Shown: positions 6,393-19,746, counted from the stretch's first letter. The stretch: DNA of 64,000 nucleotides from Mesorhizobium sp. M2A.F.Ca.ET.046.03.2.1 (GCF_003952425.1 NZ_CP034449.1:3844001-3908000), one strand, 5' to 3'. Made by a program: numbers and translations. Notes: a model not told the origin generated them from the sequence alone.

Positions 6393-7394
6393 ATGGCTAA
6401 GAAATCCTTCTTCTGCATCGACGGCCACACCTGCGGCAATCCGGTGCGTCTGGTCGCTGGCGGCGGGCCTTTGCTCCAGGGCTCGACAATGATGGAGCGG
6501 CGGGCGCACTTCCTCGCCGAATATGACTGGATCCGCACCGGGCTGATGTTCGAGCCGCGCGGCCATGACGTGATGTCGGGCTCGATCCTCTATCCGCCGA
6601 CGCGCGATGATTGTGATATCGCCATCCTGTTCATCGAGACGTCGGGCTGCCTGCCGATGTGCGGCCACGGCACGATCGGCACGGTCACGATGGCAATCGA
6701 GCATGGGCTGGTGAAGCCGAAGACGCCGGGCGTGCTCAGGCTCGACACGCCGGCCGGCCTCGTCATCGCCGAATACAAGCAGGTCGGCGAATATGTCGAG
6801 GAAGTGCGCATCACCAACGTGCCCTCCTTCCTCTATGCCGAAGGCCTGACCGTCGAATGCCCGGTGCTCGGCGAGATCAGCGTCGATGTCGCCTATGGTG
6901 GCAATTTCTACGCCATCGTCGAGCCGCAGAAGAACTACCGGGACATGGCCGACTACACGGCGGGCGACCTCATCGCCTGGAGCCCGGTGGTGCGGCAGCG
7001 TCTCAACGAGAAATATTCCTTCGTGCATCCGGAGAATCCCGGCATCAACCGGCTGTCGCACATGCTATGGACGGGCAAGCCGAGGAACGCGGAGGCCGAT
7101 GCGCGCAACGCCGTGTTCTATGGCGACAAGGCGATCGACCGCTCGCCCTGCGGCACCGGCACCTCGGCGCGGATGGCGCAGCTCCACGCCAAGGGCAAGC
7201 TCAAGGAAGGCGACAGTTTTGTCCACGAATCGATCATCGGCTCGCTGTTCAGGGGCAGGGTCGAAAAGGAGGTCAGCGTTGCCGGCAAGCCGGCGATCAT
7301 CCCTTCGATCGGCGGCTGGGCACGGATGACGGGGTTGAACACCATCTTCATCGACGACCGCGATCCGTTCGCGCACGGCTTCATCGTGACGTGA
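6393..7394 (+). CDS. hypRE: 4-hydroxyproline 2-epimerase (proline racemase family)
   Basis: Converts trans-4-hydroxy-L-proline to cis-4-hydroxy-D-proline without cofactor, the first step of the pathway. The 333-residue protein has both catalytic cysteines of the family: C90 in LPMCGHGT and C253 in RSPCGTGTSA. Having Cys at both sites excludes the Thr/Cys-type hydroxyproline dehydratases. AGGAG at 6381-6385 sets the start. It is the last gene of the operon and converges on the LysR gene with a 31-bp gap. Proline racemase activity is the main alternative, but the HypD/HypO context favours hydroxyproline. Confidence 0.92.
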   Translation: MAKKSFFCIDGHTCGNPVRLVAGGGPLLQGSTMMERRAHFLAEYDWIRTGLMFEPRGHDVMSGSILYPPTRDDCDIAILFIETSGCLPMCGHGTIGTVTMAIEHGLVKPKTPGVLRLDTPAGLVIAEYKQVGEYVEEVRITNVPSFLYAEGLTVECPVLGEISVDVAYGGNFYAIVEPQKNYRDMADYTAGDLIAWSPVVRQRLNEKYSFVHPENPGINRLSHMLWTGKPRNAEADARNAVFYGDKAIDRSPCGTGTSARMAQLHAKGKLKEGDSFVHESIIGSLFRGRVEKEVSVAGKPAIIPSIGGWARMTGLNTIFIDDRDPFAHGFIVT

Positions 7395-7425
7395 CCGTCA
7401 GCCGGAATATCCATCCGGCTTGCGG

Positions 7426-8307
7426 TCAGGCCTCGGCCTTGACCGAAACCTGATCGCGGAACCATTCGGCGAACCTGGCCTCGGCAGACGAGGGCTGCGC
7501 CGACATGGTCAGGAAATAACCCTTGTCGTCGTCGGTCGAAACATCGGAGAGGACGACGAGGTCGCCGCGCCTGAGCTCCTCGCGAAAAACCTCGACCGGG
7601 CACAATGCCACGCCGTGGCCGGCAATGACCGCCGTCGCCAGTATGTTGAAATCGGCAAAAACCGGGCCGCTCCCGACATCGCGCTCTTCGACCCCGGACT
7701 TGGAAAACCATTCCTGCCAGCCCTGGCGCGTCTCGTCATGCAACAGGTCCGCCGCCGCGATGGCCGCCGCTGTTTCCAGCCGCCCCTTGCGCGCAAGATA
7801 GTGCGGACTGCAGGCGGGTCGGCTTATGCGGGAAAACAGCTTGAGGCTCGTGACATGCGGCGAGGGATCGGCGCCCAGCGTGATCAGGATGTCGTTGTCG
7901 TCCTCGAGCCGATCCTCGGCCTTGGCGTAGGCTACACGGATCGCGATCTCGGGATGGCGCGCCGTGAAATCCGACAGGCGCGGCACCAGCCAGCGGCTGG
8001 CGATCGAGGGAATGCAACCCACCGACAGCGATGCCTGGGCGGCGCTTCTGCGAATGCGGCGACAGGTCGCGCCCAGCTCCGCCAGCGCCGCGCTCGCGGA
8101 CGCCTGCAGGATCAGCCCGGCCTCCGTCAGGCGCACCTTGCGGGCGTCGCGATGAAACAATGCGACGCCAAGCCACTCCTCCAGCCGTCTGATCTGGTGA
8201 CTGATGGCAGGGTGAGTGACATGCAGTTCCTCGCCGGCCGCGGAGAAACTGAGATGGCGAGCGGTCGCCTCGAAGGCCCGGATCGCATTCAGCGGCAGAT
8301 AATCCAT
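7426..8307 (-). CDS. LysR-family transcriptional regulator (GcvA-like)
   Basis: The 293-residue protein opens with LPLNAIRAFEATARHLSFSA and a helix-turn-helix ending HPAISHQIRRLEEWLG, typical of GcvA/AmpR-like LysR proteins, followed by a periplasmic-binding-type effector domain (SVGCIPSIASRWLVPRLSDF onward). It is divergent from the ectoine synthase-like gene at 8486, its probable target, with a 178-bp gap. It could also act on the hydroxyproline genes it converges with, but those already have a GntR regulator. Confidence 0.88.
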   Translation of the reverse strand: MDYLPLNAIRAFEATARHLSFSAAGEELHVTHPAISHQIRRLEEWLGVALFHRDARKVRLTEAGLILQASASAALAELGATCRRIRRSAAQASLSVGCIPSIASRWLVPRLSDFTARHPEIAIRVAYAKAEDRLEDDNDILITLGADPSPHVTSLKLFSRISRPACSPHYLARKGRLETAAAIAAADLLHDETRQGWQEWFSKSGVEERDVGSGPVFADFNILATAVIAGHGVALCPVEVFREELRRGDLVVLSDVSTDDDKGYFLTMSAQPSSAEARFAEWFRDQVSVKAEA

Positions 8308-8485
8308 CTGTAAAATTCTCTAACAGAAAGTGCCAAAATCCATCATTTGAAGCACGATACAACCTGAGTCATTGATCTGGACTGACGGCGCAAAATCTAA
8401 CCGGGCGAGACCAAAAAGTCGATGCCTGCCGCCGAATTCGAGGCGCGCCGCCGCTTCTCAAACCTGGTTTCATGGAAAGACGACG

Positions 8486-8872
8486 ATGTTCACCAGACAA
8501 TTGGCTGATGTAGAAAAAACTGACTTCTTTGTCGATTGGGGCAACGGCACCAGCCATCGGCTGCTGACAAGCCACGACGGCATGGGCTTCACCATATGTC
8601 ACACGGTGGTGCGCGCCGGCAGCGAATCGCGACTGCAGTATCGGCGGCACCTGGAGGCCTGCTACTGCATCTCCGGCACCGGCGAGGTCGAGGACATGAC
8701 CGGCACCGTCCATCGCGTCGAGCCGGGCACGGTCTATGTGCTTGATGCCCATGACGACCATTTCCTGCGCGCCGACAGCGCCGGCGACATGGTGCTGGTG
8801 AGCGTCTTCAATCCGCCGCTCAAAGGCACTGAAAAGCACAGTCTCAATGGCGAGGGAGGCTCTGCTTACTGA
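8486..8872 (+). CDS. ectC: Ectoine synthase-like cupin protein
   Basis: The 128-residue protein matches EctC along its whole length: [16 protein letters not shown], then [19 protein letters not shown] and [15 protein letters not shown]. EctC is an iron-dependent cupin that cyclises N-gamma-acetyl-diaminobutyrate to the osmolyte ectoine. The expected metal ligands (a Glu in HLEACY, a Tyr in VYVLD, a His in DDHFL) are present. No ectA or ectB is adjacent, so this is an orphan copy; it may hydrolyse or cyclise another substrate or use an imported precursor. ATG 8486 is chosen from homologue length. Confidence 0.82.
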   Translation: MFTRQLADVEKTDFFVDWGNGTSHRLLTSHDGMGFTICHTVVRAGSESRLQYRRHLEACYCISGTGEVEDMTGTVHRVEPGTVYVLDAHDDHFLRADSAGDMVLVSVFNPPLKGTEKHSLNGEGGSAY

Positions 8873-9289
8873 GACGTCGCTTCGAGCATTCTGTTGTGGC
8901 GCGGCGCCTTCGGCCGAAGGGCGCCGCACCGTCACATGCCCGTCACAGATGACGGAATCCTGACCTAGCGGAAGGTGCGGTGACGGGAAACCGGGTGCTT
9001 CGGTTGGCGCAAGGATTCTTCTCATCAACTTATTTTGACGCTGGTTTCTTCGACACGAGGCCCATCATAGGGTTGAATCGTCAAAGACATTGCGTTGTGC
9101 CAATGCTAGGGTCCGCGATAGTCCAGGGGTCGGGTGTGAAAAAACGGGCAATCGGACCGGGTGCTTCCAAACCACGCAGAGCGATTGAAAAATCACGTTG
9201 CAATCCGGGCTCGAAACTTTACGACTAGGGGAAATACGACAAGGAGTGCGATCCGAAAACGGGCGACATTCCAGGGGAGCCGCGTAAAT
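8873..9289. other. Intergenic region between ectC and livH
   Basis: No coding signal was found in these 417 bp. At 8901-8927 there is a strong hairpin (GCGGCGCC paired with GGCGCCGC) without a T-run, a possible weak terminator for ectC. The livH leader (about 9150-9289) is AT-richer than the surroundings and should contain the liv promoter, but no near-consensus -35/-10 pair was evident. Confidence 0.5.
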
Positions 9290-10192
9290 ATGCAGTACTT
9301 CGTCCAGCAGCTTATCAATGGGCTGACGCTGGGATCTATCTATGGGCTGATCGCGATCGGCTATACGATGGTCTACGGCATCATCGGCATGATCAATTTC
9401 GCCCATGGCGACATTTTCATGGTCGGCGCCTTCACCGCGCTCATCGTCTTCCTGATCCTCGGCGCGTTGTTCTATTCGGTGCCGGTCGTGGTGGCGCTTC
9501 TGATCATGATGATCGTGGCGATGCTTCTGACCAGCCTCTACAACTGGACGATCGAGAAGGTGGCCTACCGGCCGCTGCGCGGTTCGTTCCGGCTGGCGCC
9601 GCTGATCACCGCCATCGGCATGTCGATCGCGCTCTCCAACTTCGTGCAGGTCACGCAAGGTCCGCGCAACAAGCCGATCCCGCCGCTGGTCAGCCAGGTC
9701 TACACGATCGACGGCATCAGCATCTCGCTGAAGCAGATCATCATCGTAATCGTCACCATCGCGCTGCTCGCGGTCTTCTGGTACCTGGTCAACAGGACGG
9801 CGCTCGGTCGCGCCCAGCGCGCCTGCGAGCAGGATCGCAAGATGGCGGCGCTGCTCGGCATCGACGTCGATCGGACCATCTCCATCACCTTCATCATGGG
9901 CGCCGCCCTTGCCGCCGTCGCGGGCACGCTGTTCCTGATGTACTACGGCGTCGTGGTGTTCTCCGACGGCTTCGTGCCGGGCGTTAAGGCCTTCACCGCG
10001 GCCGTGCTCGGCGGCATCGGCTCGCTGCCCGGCGCGGTGCTCGGCGGGCTCTTGATCGGCTTCATCGAGAGCATGTGGTCGGCCTATTTCTCCATCGACT
10101 ACAAGGACGTGGCCGCATTTTCGATCCTGGCGATCGTGCTCATCTTCCTGCCCTCCGGCATCCTCGGCCGGCCTGAAGTCGAAAAGGTCTGA
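9290..10192 (+). CDS. livH: Branched-chain amino acid ABC transporter permease LivH
   Basis: Inner-membrane permease of a HAAT-family uptake system. The 300-residue protein shows the LivH pattern: [20 protein letters not shown] at the N-terminus, [15 protein letters not shown], and the cytoplasmic loop [20 protein letters not shown] that contacts the ATPases. About eight membrane segments are visible. ATG 9290 is chosen with AGGGGAGC 9 bp upstream. First gene of a six-gene cluster with tight spacing. Confidence 0.95.
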   Translation: MQYFVQQLINGLTLGSIYGLIAIGYTMVYGIIGMINFAHGDIFMVGAFTALIVFLILGALFYSVPVVVALLIMMIVAMLLTSLYNWTIEKVAYRPLRGSFRLAPLITAIGMSIALSNFVQVTQGPRNKPIPPLVSQVYTIDGISISLKQIIIVIVTIALLAVFWYLVNRTALGRAQRACEQDRKMAALLGIDVDRTISITFIMGAALAAVAGTLFLMYYGVVVFSDGFVPGVKAFTAAVLGGIGSLPGAVLGGLLIGFIESMWSAYFSIDYKDVAAFSILAIVLIFLPSGILGRPEVEKV

Positions 10193-10197
10193 TCCTC

Positions 10198-11589
10198 ATG
10201 GCCGTTACCGTGTCCTCGGAGCGCGACACCGTCGCCACTCCCATCCAGCGCGCTTTCCGCGAGGCGCTCTATGCCGGCGCCATCTCGCTCGGCCTGTTCG
10301 TGCTGTTCATCGGTCTCAGGACAGACCAGAACATCAGCAACGAACTGATCCTGGTGCAGCGCTGGGGCCTGCTCGCCATCGTGGTCATTGCCGTCACGCT
10401 CGGCCGCTTTGCCTATGTGGCGTATGCGCTTCCGGCAATGGAGCGGTCGAAAGCCGAAAGGGCCCAGGCGCCCGCCGTCGTCGCCGAACCTGGCTTCCTG
10501 AAGCGGAACTTCAACAGGATCGGCCTTGTCGTCCTACTGCTCTATCCGATCGCGATGGTGCTCCTGTTCGGCTTCCAGGGCTCGCTCAAATGGGTCGACA
10601 ATTTCGGCATCCAAATCCTGATCTATGTGATGCTGGCCTGGGGCCTCAACATCGTCATCGGGTTGGCCGGCCTGCTCGATCTCGGCTACGTCGCCTTCTA
10701 TGCCGTCGGCGCCTATGCCTACGCGTTGCTTGGCACGCATTTCGGCCTGTCGTTCTGGATCCTTTTGCCGGCCGCGGGCTGCATGGCGGCCTTCTGGGGC
10801 GTCATGCTCGGCTTCCCGGTGCTCAGATTGCGCGGCGACTATCTGGCGATCGTGACCCTTGCCTTCGGTGAGATCATCCGCCTGGTGCTCATCAACTGGC
10901 GTGAAGTCACCAATGGTTCGGCAGGCATCTCGGGCATTCCGAAAGTCTCGTTCTTCGGCCTGATGTCTTTCAACGTCTCCGACCCGAACTACATCGCCAA
11001 GGTTCTGCACATTGCCCAATCAGGGGCCTACTACAAGATCTTCCTCTACTATCTCGCCCTGGCGCTCTGCCTGCTCACCGCCTTCGTCACCATAAGGCTT
11101 CGTCGCCTGCCGGTGGGACGCGCCTGGGAAGCGTTGCGCGAAGACGAGATCGCCTGTCGCTCTCTCGGCATCAACACCACCACCACCAAGCTGACGGCGT
11201 TCGCCACCGGCGCCATGTTCGGCGGCTTTGCCGGCTCGTTCTTCGCAGCCCGCCAGGGTTTCGTCAGCCCTGAATCCTTCGTCTTCCTCGAATCGGCGAT
11301 CATCCTTGCCATCGTCGTTCTCGGCGGCATGGGTTCGCTGGGCGGCATTGCCGTGGCGGCGCTGGTCATGATCGGCGGCACCGAGATCCTGCGCGAACTT
11401 GACTTCCTCAAGGCTGTGTTCGGACCCGACTTCACACCGGAACTCTACCGCATGCTGCTGTTCGGCATGGCCATGGTCATCGTCATGCTGTGGAAGCCGC
11501 GCGGCTTCGTCGGCAGTCGAGAACCGACGGCCTTCCTGAAAGAACGAAGAGCGGTCTCGGCGTCCTTCACCAAGGAGGGGCACGGCTGA
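10198..11589 (+). CDS. livM: Branched-chain amino acid ABC transporter permease LivM
   Basis: Second permease of the Liv system, 463 residues. The core [20 protein letters not shown] and the coupling loop [20 protein letters not shown] are diagnostic. It has an N-terminal extension of about 100 residues with two extra hydrophobic segments compared with short LivM proteins, as in other rhizobial and enterobacterial LivM. Starts 5 bp after livH; its TGA overlaps the ATG of livG (ATGA). Confidence 0.95.
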   Translation: MAVTVSSERDTVATPIQRAFREALYAGAISLGLFVLFIGLRTDQNISNELILVQRWGLLAIVVIAVTLGRFAYVAYALPAMERSKAERAQAPAVVAEPGFLKRNFNRIGLVVLLLYPIAMVLLFGFQGSLKWVDNFGIQILIYVMLAWGLNIVIGLAGLLDLGYVAFYAVGAYAYALLGTHFGLSFWILLPAAGCMAAFWGVMLGFPVLRLRGDYLAIVTLAFGEIIRLVLINWREVTNGSAGISGIPKVSFFGLMSFNVSDPNYIAKVLHIAQSGAYYKIFLYYLALALCLLTAFVTIRLRRLPVGRAWEALREDEIACRSLGINTTTTKLTAFATGAMFGGFAGSFFAARQGFVSPESFVFLESAIILAIVVLGGMGSLGGIAVAALVMIGGTEILRELDFLKAVFGPDFTPELYRMLLFGMAMVIVMLWKPRGFVGSREPTAFLKERRAVSASFTKEGHG

Positions 11590-12785
11590 TGAACGCGCAA
11601 GCTTCTGCAAACGACTTCATCCTGCAGGTCGAGCATTTGTCGATGAAGTTCGGAGGCCTGGTCGCCATCGGCGACCTGTCCTTCCAGGCCAGGCGCGGCG
11701 AGATCACCGCGTTGATCGGACCGAACGGCGCCGGCAAGACAACCGTGTTCAACTGCATCACAGGCTTCTATAAGCCGTCGGAAGGCATGCTGACGCTGAA
11801 CAGGCGTGACGGCTCGACCTACCTGCTCGAGCGCCTGCCCAACCACGAGATCCCGGCGCGCGCCAAGGTGGCGCGCACTTTCCAGAACATCCGCCTGTTC
11901 TCCGGCATGACGCTCTTGGAAAACCTTCTGGTGGCGCAGCACAACAAGCTGATGAAGGCTTCGGGCTATACCTTCCTTGGCCTGTTCGGCTTTCCGAGCT
12001 ACCGCCAGGCGTCAGCCGAGTCGATCGACCTCGCCAGGCACTGGCTGGAAAAGGCCGACCTTATCGATCGCGCCGACGATCCGGCCGGCGATCTGCCCTA
12101 CGGCGCGCAGCGGCGCCTGGAAATCGCGCGCGCCATGTGCACAGGGCCGGAGCTTTTGTGCCTGGACGAGCCGGCCGCCGGCCTCAACCCGAAGGAATCG
12201 GCGGCGCTGAACGACCTGCTGATGGACATCAAGAACAACACCGGCACGTCTATCCTGCTCATCGAGCACGACATGTCGGTGGTCATGCAGATTTCCGATC
12301 ACGTCGTGGTGCTCGAATACGGCCGCAAGATTTCCGACGGCAATCCGCAATCGGTCCGTACCGATCCGCGCGTCATCGCCGCCTATCTCGGCGTCGACGA
12401 CGAAGAGGTCGAGACGGTGCTGACCGAAGTCGGCGACGAGGACGTCATCGAGCAGCTCGATACCGGTCCCGACTCCGCGCATGGCCCAGGCAACTCCGCT
12501 TCGATGATGGCGGGACCGGTTTCCGACAGTGTCGAGCACGCGGACGAGGGCGAGCGGGTCACCGTGTCCAAGGTCGCGTCGAAAGCGGCGCAAGTCGACG
12601 CCCGCGCCGCTTCGATCGCCAGCAAGCCCCAATCGGCAGCCAAGCCGGCTGCGAAATCCGGCGCAGCGAAAACAGCGCCTAAAAAGCCGGCCGCCAAGGC
12701 TTCAGCCGCGAAAGCCGGCAGCGCTTCGAAGGGCAAGGAAACCGCGGCCAAGCCCACAGCGGGCAAGCCTGGAGGGCGCAAATAA
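11589..12785 (+). CDS. livG: Branched-chain amino acid ABC transporter ATPase LivG with basic C-terminal tail
   Basis: ATP-binding subunit with Walker A GPNGAGKTT, the LivG-type signature LPYGAQRRLEIA and Walker B LLCLDEPAAGLN. The ATPase part ends at about residue 275 (IAAYLGVDDEEV). It is followed by an unusual ~120-residue tail: first acidic and Ser/Gly-rich, then Ala/Lys/Pro-rich with repeated KPAAK/KSGAAK-like units resembling histone H1 tails. LivG proteins normally end near 255-290 residues. The tail is disordered by composition; its role is unknown. Overlaps livM by ATGA and livF by TAATG, implying translational coupling. Confidence 0.93.
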   Translation: MNAQASANDFILQVEHLSMKFGGLVAIGDLSFQARRGEITALIGPNGAGKTTVFNCITGFYKPSEGMLTLNRRDGSTYLLERLPNHEIPARAKVARTFQNIRLFSGMTLLENLLVAQHNKLMKASGYTFLGLFGFPSYRQASAESIDLARHWLEKADLIDRADDPAGDLPYGAQRRLEIARAMCTGPELLCLDEPAAGLNPKESAALNDLLMDIKNNTGTSILLIEHDMSVVMQISDHVVVLEYGRKISDGNPQSVRTDPRVIAAYLGVDDEEVETVLTEVGDEDVIEQLDTGPDSAHGPGNSASMMAGPVSDSVEHADEGERVTVSKVASKAAQVDARAASIASKPQSAAKPAAKSGAAKTAPKKPAAKASAAKAGSASKGKETAAKPTAGKPGGRK

Positions 12786-13513
12786 TGGCCGGCACAACGC
12801 TGCTCGACATCAAGGGGATCGAGACCTACTACGGCAACATCCGGGCGCTGAACGGCGTCGATGTCAGCGTCAACCAGGGTGAGATCGTGGCGCTGATCGG
12901 CGCCAACGGCGCCGGCAAGTCGACGCTGATGATGACCATCTTCGGGGCACCGCGCGCCCGCGCCGGCACCATCACCTTCGCCGGCACCGACATCACCAAG
13001 ATGCCGACGCATGAAATCGCGCGGCTGCGCATCGCGCAATCCCCGGAAGGCAGACGCATCTTCCCGCGCATGACGGTGATGGAAAATCTGCAGATGGGCG
13101 CCAGCCTCGACAATCTCAAGCATTACGACGAGGACGTCGAGAAGGTGTTCACGCTGTTCCCGCGCCTGAAGGAGCGCATCGGCCAGCGCGGCGGCACGCT
13201 TTCAGGCGGCGAGCAGCAGATGCTGTCGATCGGTCGCGCGCTGATGGCGCGGCCGAAGCTCCTGCTGCTCGACGAGCCGTCGCTGGGTCTCGCGCCGTTG
13301 ATCGTCAAGCAGATCTTCGACGCCATCCGCGAGCTCAACAAGACGCAGGGGCTGACCGTGTTCCTGGTCGAGCAGAATGCCTTCGGCGCCCTGAAGCTCG
13401 CCGACCGCGGCTATGTCATGGTCAACGGCAATGTGACCATGAGCGGCTCCGGCAAGGAACTGCTCGCCAATCCGGAAGTGCGCGCCGCCTATCTCGAAGG
13501 CGGTCATCACTAA
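12785..13513 (+). CDS. livF: Branched-chain amino acid ABC transporter ATPase LivF
   Basis: Second ATPase of the Liv transporter, 242 residues: Walker A GANGAGKST, signature LSGGEQQM, Walker B LLLLDEPSLGL and the LivF-type RIAQSPEGRRIFPRMTVMEN. The ATG shares one base with the livG stop, so translation is coupled. Normal family length, without the tail seen on LivG. Confidence 0.95.
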   Translation: MAGTTLLDIKGIETYYGNIRALNGVDVSVNQGEIVALIGANGAGKSTLMMTIFGAPRARAGTITFAGTDITKMPTHEIARLRIAQSPEGRRIFPRMTVMENLQMGASLDNLKHYDEDVEKVFTLFPRLKERIGQRGGTLSGGEQQMLSIGRALMARPKLLLLDEPSLGLAPLIVKQIFDAIRELNKTQGLTVFLVEQNAFGALKLADRGYVMVNGNVTMSGSGKELLANPEVRAAYLEGGHH

Positions 13514-13527
13514 GAGAGGTCTTCATC

Positions 13528-13875
13528 ATGCAAGGTATTCTCTACGAAGAAGCCTCGATCTGGCAGTTCCTGTTCGTCACCTGCCTGCTCGGCGGCTGGG
13601 CGGCATGGATGACCGGCAAGGCGGCGGCGCAGACCTGGAGCAGCCACGTTCAGCTGTTCTTCTACATGCTCGGTCTCGGTATCGGCATCCGGTTCATCCA
13701 TCACGCGCTGTTCGGCGGCACGATGTTCTCGCTGCATTACTATATCGTCGACACCATCGTGCTGATGGTACTGGGCTTCCTCGGCTATCAATACACGCGC
13801 ACCAACCAGATGGTGACGCAGTATAACTGGCTCTATGAAAGAGCTTCCTTATTAAGCTGGAAGCCGAAGGTTTGA
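13528..13875 (+). CDS. DUF6867 membrane protein of the liv cluster
   Basis: The 115-residue protein has three hydrophobic segments (about residues 11-27, 43-60 and 72-90) with a WAAWMTGKAAAQTW loop. It lies 14 bp after livF in the same direction and before the binding-protein gene. Homologues assigned to DUF6867 occur in the same place in rhizobial liv operons. No enzymatic motif is present; an accessory role in the transporter is inferred only from conserved position. Confidence 0.8.
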   Translation: MQGILYEEASIWQFLFVTCLLGGWAAWMTGKAAAQTWSSHVQLFFYMLGLGIGIRFIHHALFGGTMFSLHYYIVDTIVLMVLGFLGYQYTRTNQMVTQYNWLYERASLLSWKPKV

Positions 13876-14012
13876 CGTTTATGATTAACGCCTTTTCGGG
13901 GATGAATTGGCGTGACAAGTGCCTGAAAATCGGCATTCTATGCTTTCTGCGATAAGGGTGGGCATCGCATGAAAGCATCATCCACGCCCACTCCGTAAAT
14001 GGGAGCGTTTCA

Positions 14013-15131
14013 ATGAAAAAATCACTCTTGTCCGCCGTTGCGCTGACCGCGTTCATCGCGTTCAGCGGCAGCGCGTGGGCCGATATCCTGATCGGCGTCG
14101 CCGGTCCGATCACCGGCCCGAACGCGGCCTTCGGCGCACAGCTGCAGAAGGGCGCGGAACAGGCTGTCGCCGACATCAACGCGGCGGGCGGCGTCAATGG
14201 CCAGCAGCTCAAGATCGAGATCGGTGACGACGTCTCCGATCCCAAGCAAGGCATCTCGGTCGCCAACAAGTTCGTCGCCGACGGCGTCAAGTTCGTCGAC
14301 GGCCACTTCAACTCGGGCGTGACCATTCCGGCATCGGAAGTCTATGCCGAAAACGGCATCCTCGTCATGACGCCGTCGGCAACCAATCCTAAGCTTACCG
14401 AGCGCGGCCTGTGGAACACCTTCCGCACCTGCGGTCGCGACGACCAGCAGGGCAAGGTGGCCGGCGACTACATCGCCAAGAACTTCAAGGACGCCAAGAT
14501 CGCCATCGTCCACGACAAGACGCCTTACGGGCAGGGCCTTGCCGACGAGACCAAGAAGAACCTCAACGCCAACGGCATCAAGGAAGTGATGTATGAAGGC
14601 ATCAATGTCGGCGACAAGGACTTCTCGGCCCTCATCGCCAAGATGAAGGAAAACAACGTCAACCTGATCTACTGGGGTGGCCTGCACACCGAAGCCGGCC
14701 TGATCATCCGTCAGACGGCCGACCAGGGCCTGAAGGCGCCGATGTTCTCGGGCGATGGCATCGTCTCCAACGAACTGGCCTCGATCGCGGGTGACGCGGT
14801 TGCCGGCACGCTCAACACCTTCGCTCCGGATCCGCGCAAGAACCCGGACGCCAAGGAAGTCGTGGAGAAGTTCCGCGCCGCCGGCTTCGAGCCGGAAGCC
14901 TACACGCTCTACTCCTATGCCGCCGTGCAGATCATCACCCAGGCCATCGCCAAGGTCGGTTCGGCCGACGATGCGCAGAAGGTTGCCGAAGTGATCAAGT
15001 CCGGCGGTCCGTGGAAGACGGTTATCGGCGAGATCGGCTACGACGCCAAGGGCGACATCACCCGTCCCGACTACGTCATCTACGAATGGAAGAAGGGTGA
15101 CGACGGCAAGTACAGCTACTTCGAGAAATAA
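14013..15131 (+). CDS. livK: Branched-chain amino acid periplasmic binding protein
   Basis: Delivers leucine, isoleucine, valine or related amino acids to LivHMGF. The 372-residue protein starts with a Sec signal peptide cleaved after GSAWA and continues [20 protein letters not shown], the standard leucine-binding (Peripla_BP_6) opening. The motif [20 protein letters not shown] and the C-terminal [19 protein letters not shown] are family-typical. GGGAG lies about 10 bp upstream of the ATG. Separated from the preceding gene by 137 bp and followed by a strong terminator; the binding protein probably also has its own promoter for higher expression. Confidence 0.93.
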   Translation: MKKSLLSAVALTAFIAFSGSAWADILIGVAGPITGPNAAFGAQLQKGAEQAVADINAAGGVNGQQLKIEIGDDVSDPKQGISVANKFVADGVKFVDGHFNSGVTIPASEVYAENGILVMTPSATNPKLTERGLWNTFRTCGRDDQQGKVAGDYIAKNFKDAKIAIVHDKTPYGQGLADETKKNLNANGIKEVMYEGINVGDKDFSALIAKMKENNVNLIYWGGLHTEAGLIIRQTADQGLKAPMFSGDGIVSNELASIAGDAVAGTLNTFAPDPRKNPDAKEVVEKFRAAGFEPEAYTLYSYAAVQIITQAIAKVGSADDAQKVAEVIKSGGPWKTVIGEIGYDAKGDITRPDYVIYEWKKGDDGKYSYFEK

Positions 15132-15160
15132 GCCGGCAAATAGAAGCCGACTTGCAACGG

Positions 15161-15192
15161 ATGCCCGGCGCTTGCGCCGGGCATTTTCGTTT
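15161..15192 (+). terminator. Rho-independent terminator after the liv cluster
   Basis: Perfect 11-bp stem ATGCCCGGCGC / GCGCCGGGCAT with a TT loop, followed by TTTCGTTT. Confidence 0.9.
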
Positions 15193-15322
15193 GCGCGGTC
15201 GCAGCCGGCCGGAAGCTCCGCCCGGCGGCACGGAACGCGCTCAGGCCGCCCGCGGCAGACAGGTGGAGGAGCAACAACGGCGCGCCTGCCGCAAACAAGC
15301 GAGTTAAACCGTTTTAGGTGTC

Positions 15323-15340
15323 GCGCAAATTTGTTTGCGC
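15323..15340. promoter_or_regulatory. Palindrome upstream of pyc
   Basis: GCGCAAA (15323-15329) - TTTG - TTTGCGC (15334-15340), a perfect 7-bp inverted repeat 62 bp before the pyc start. It could be an operator or a leader hairpin; no regulator can be named. Confidence 0.45.
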
Positions 15341-15401
15341 TGCAGCATTTTCACGTTAATCATGCGCCGTTCACCTCCTTTACGCTGCTGGAGCCCAGTC
15401 C

Positions 15402-18860
<3,459 letters not shown>

Positions 18861-19011
18861 CGGTCGGAGCGCGATCCCTTATGGGCGGCTGACAGCAGCC
18901 GTCCACAGGCACTCGACAAGTGTCTTGACCCGCAGCGTCCGCTCGGGCATCGAACCCGCTCCAATTTGCCGTGGCGGGAATCGCCCTGGCTTCAGAAGAC
19001 GCGGAGAGAAA

Positions 19012-19272
19012 ATGGCCGACGAAATCACCGAGACCAGCCAGACTGTAGCCGCCGGCCAGCTGCGCACCATCATCGAGCGCATCGAGCGACTCGAGGAAGA
19101 GAAGAAGACGATCTCCGACGACATCAAGGATGTCTATGCCGAGGCCAAGGGCACCGGCTTCGACACCAAGGCGATCCGCACCATCGTGCGGCTGCGCAAG
19201 AAGGACCAGGCGGAGCGCCAGGAGGAGGAGTCCATCCTCGACCTCTACAAGGCCGCTCTCGGCATGGTGTAA
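19012..19272 (+). CDS. gapR: GapR-family DNA-binding protein (DUF2312)
   Basis: The 86-residue protein matches GapR of Caulobacter: an N-terminal coiled coil ([20 protein letters not shown]), then [20 protein letters not shown] and [14 protein letters not shown]. GapR binds overtwisted DNA ahead of replication and transcription forks and supports chromosome segregation. The lysines and arginines expected to line the DNA channel are present in the [13 protein letters not shown] segment. Stand-alone gene, common near housekeeping genes in alphaproteobacteria. Confidence 0.9.
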   Translation: MADEITETSQTVAAGQLRTIIERIERLEEEKKTISDDIKDVYAEAKGTGFDTKAIRTIVRLRKKDQAERQEEESILDLYKAALGMV

Positions 19273-19295
19273 GCGCTCATGGCCGGCAGCCGGTC

Positions 19296-19736
19296 ATGAC
19301 TGAATTCGACTTCGGCGGCCGCCGCGCCTCGGAGTTCCGCCATCGCGGCTTCTGGGCCCTGTTCGCCGAGCGGCATCCGCAAGAAAAAGCCACGCTGGCG
19401 CGGCGCGGACCTTGGTTCTGGCAGCGCGGGCTGCCGGATTTCGCCCTGGTGCTTTCGATGTATGTCGCGCCGGCGCAAAACCATGTCGGCGTCTTCTTCG
19501 GGCGCAATGAGAAGTTCGGGGCAACGGACTCATGGTCGCGGCTGAAGCCGTTCCAGCCGGCGATCGAGGCGAAGCTGAAGCTCAAGCCCGAGCAGAGCTC
19601 GCAAGGTCTCGGCATCAACTCGCTATGGCATGTGAACTGCTATGCCGAGGACAACTGGCCGGCCATGACCGACTGGCTGGTGACAGAGTGCTCGCGCTTC
19701 GAAGAAGCCGTGACCGAAGTCCTGGGGCGGAGATAG
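19296..19736 (+). CDS. Hypothetical protein, 146 residues, soluble
   Basis: Starts at ATG 19296, 23 bp after gapR. The sequence is Trp-rich (WALF, WFWQRG, DSWSRLKPF, LWHVNCY, DNWPAMTDWL) with no signal peptide or membrane segment. The alternating pattern FYG/FFGRN...SWSRLKP...IEAKLKL is reminiscent of DUF4268-type proteins, but I could not confirm this. Ends with an amphipathic helix (FEEAVTEVLGRR). Function unknown. Confidence 0.65.
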   Translation: MTEFDFGGRRASEFRHRGFWALFAERHPQEKATLARRGPWFWQRGLPDFALVLSMYVAPAQNHVGVFFGRNEKFGATDSWSRLKPFQPAIEAKLKLKPEQSSQGLGINSLWHVNCYAEDNWPAMTDWLVTECSRFEEAVTEVLGRR

Positions 19737-19746
19737 GTCGCGGGCG

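Noticed and set aside
8901..8927. Strong hairpin after ectC as a terminator
   Set aside because: The stem is stable but no T-run follows, so it is only noted in the intergenic entry.
13945..14000. Riboswitch or attenuator before the Liv binding-protein gene
   Set aside because: A GTGGGC/GCCCAC pair is visible, but there is no leader peptide with branched-chain codons and no terminator.
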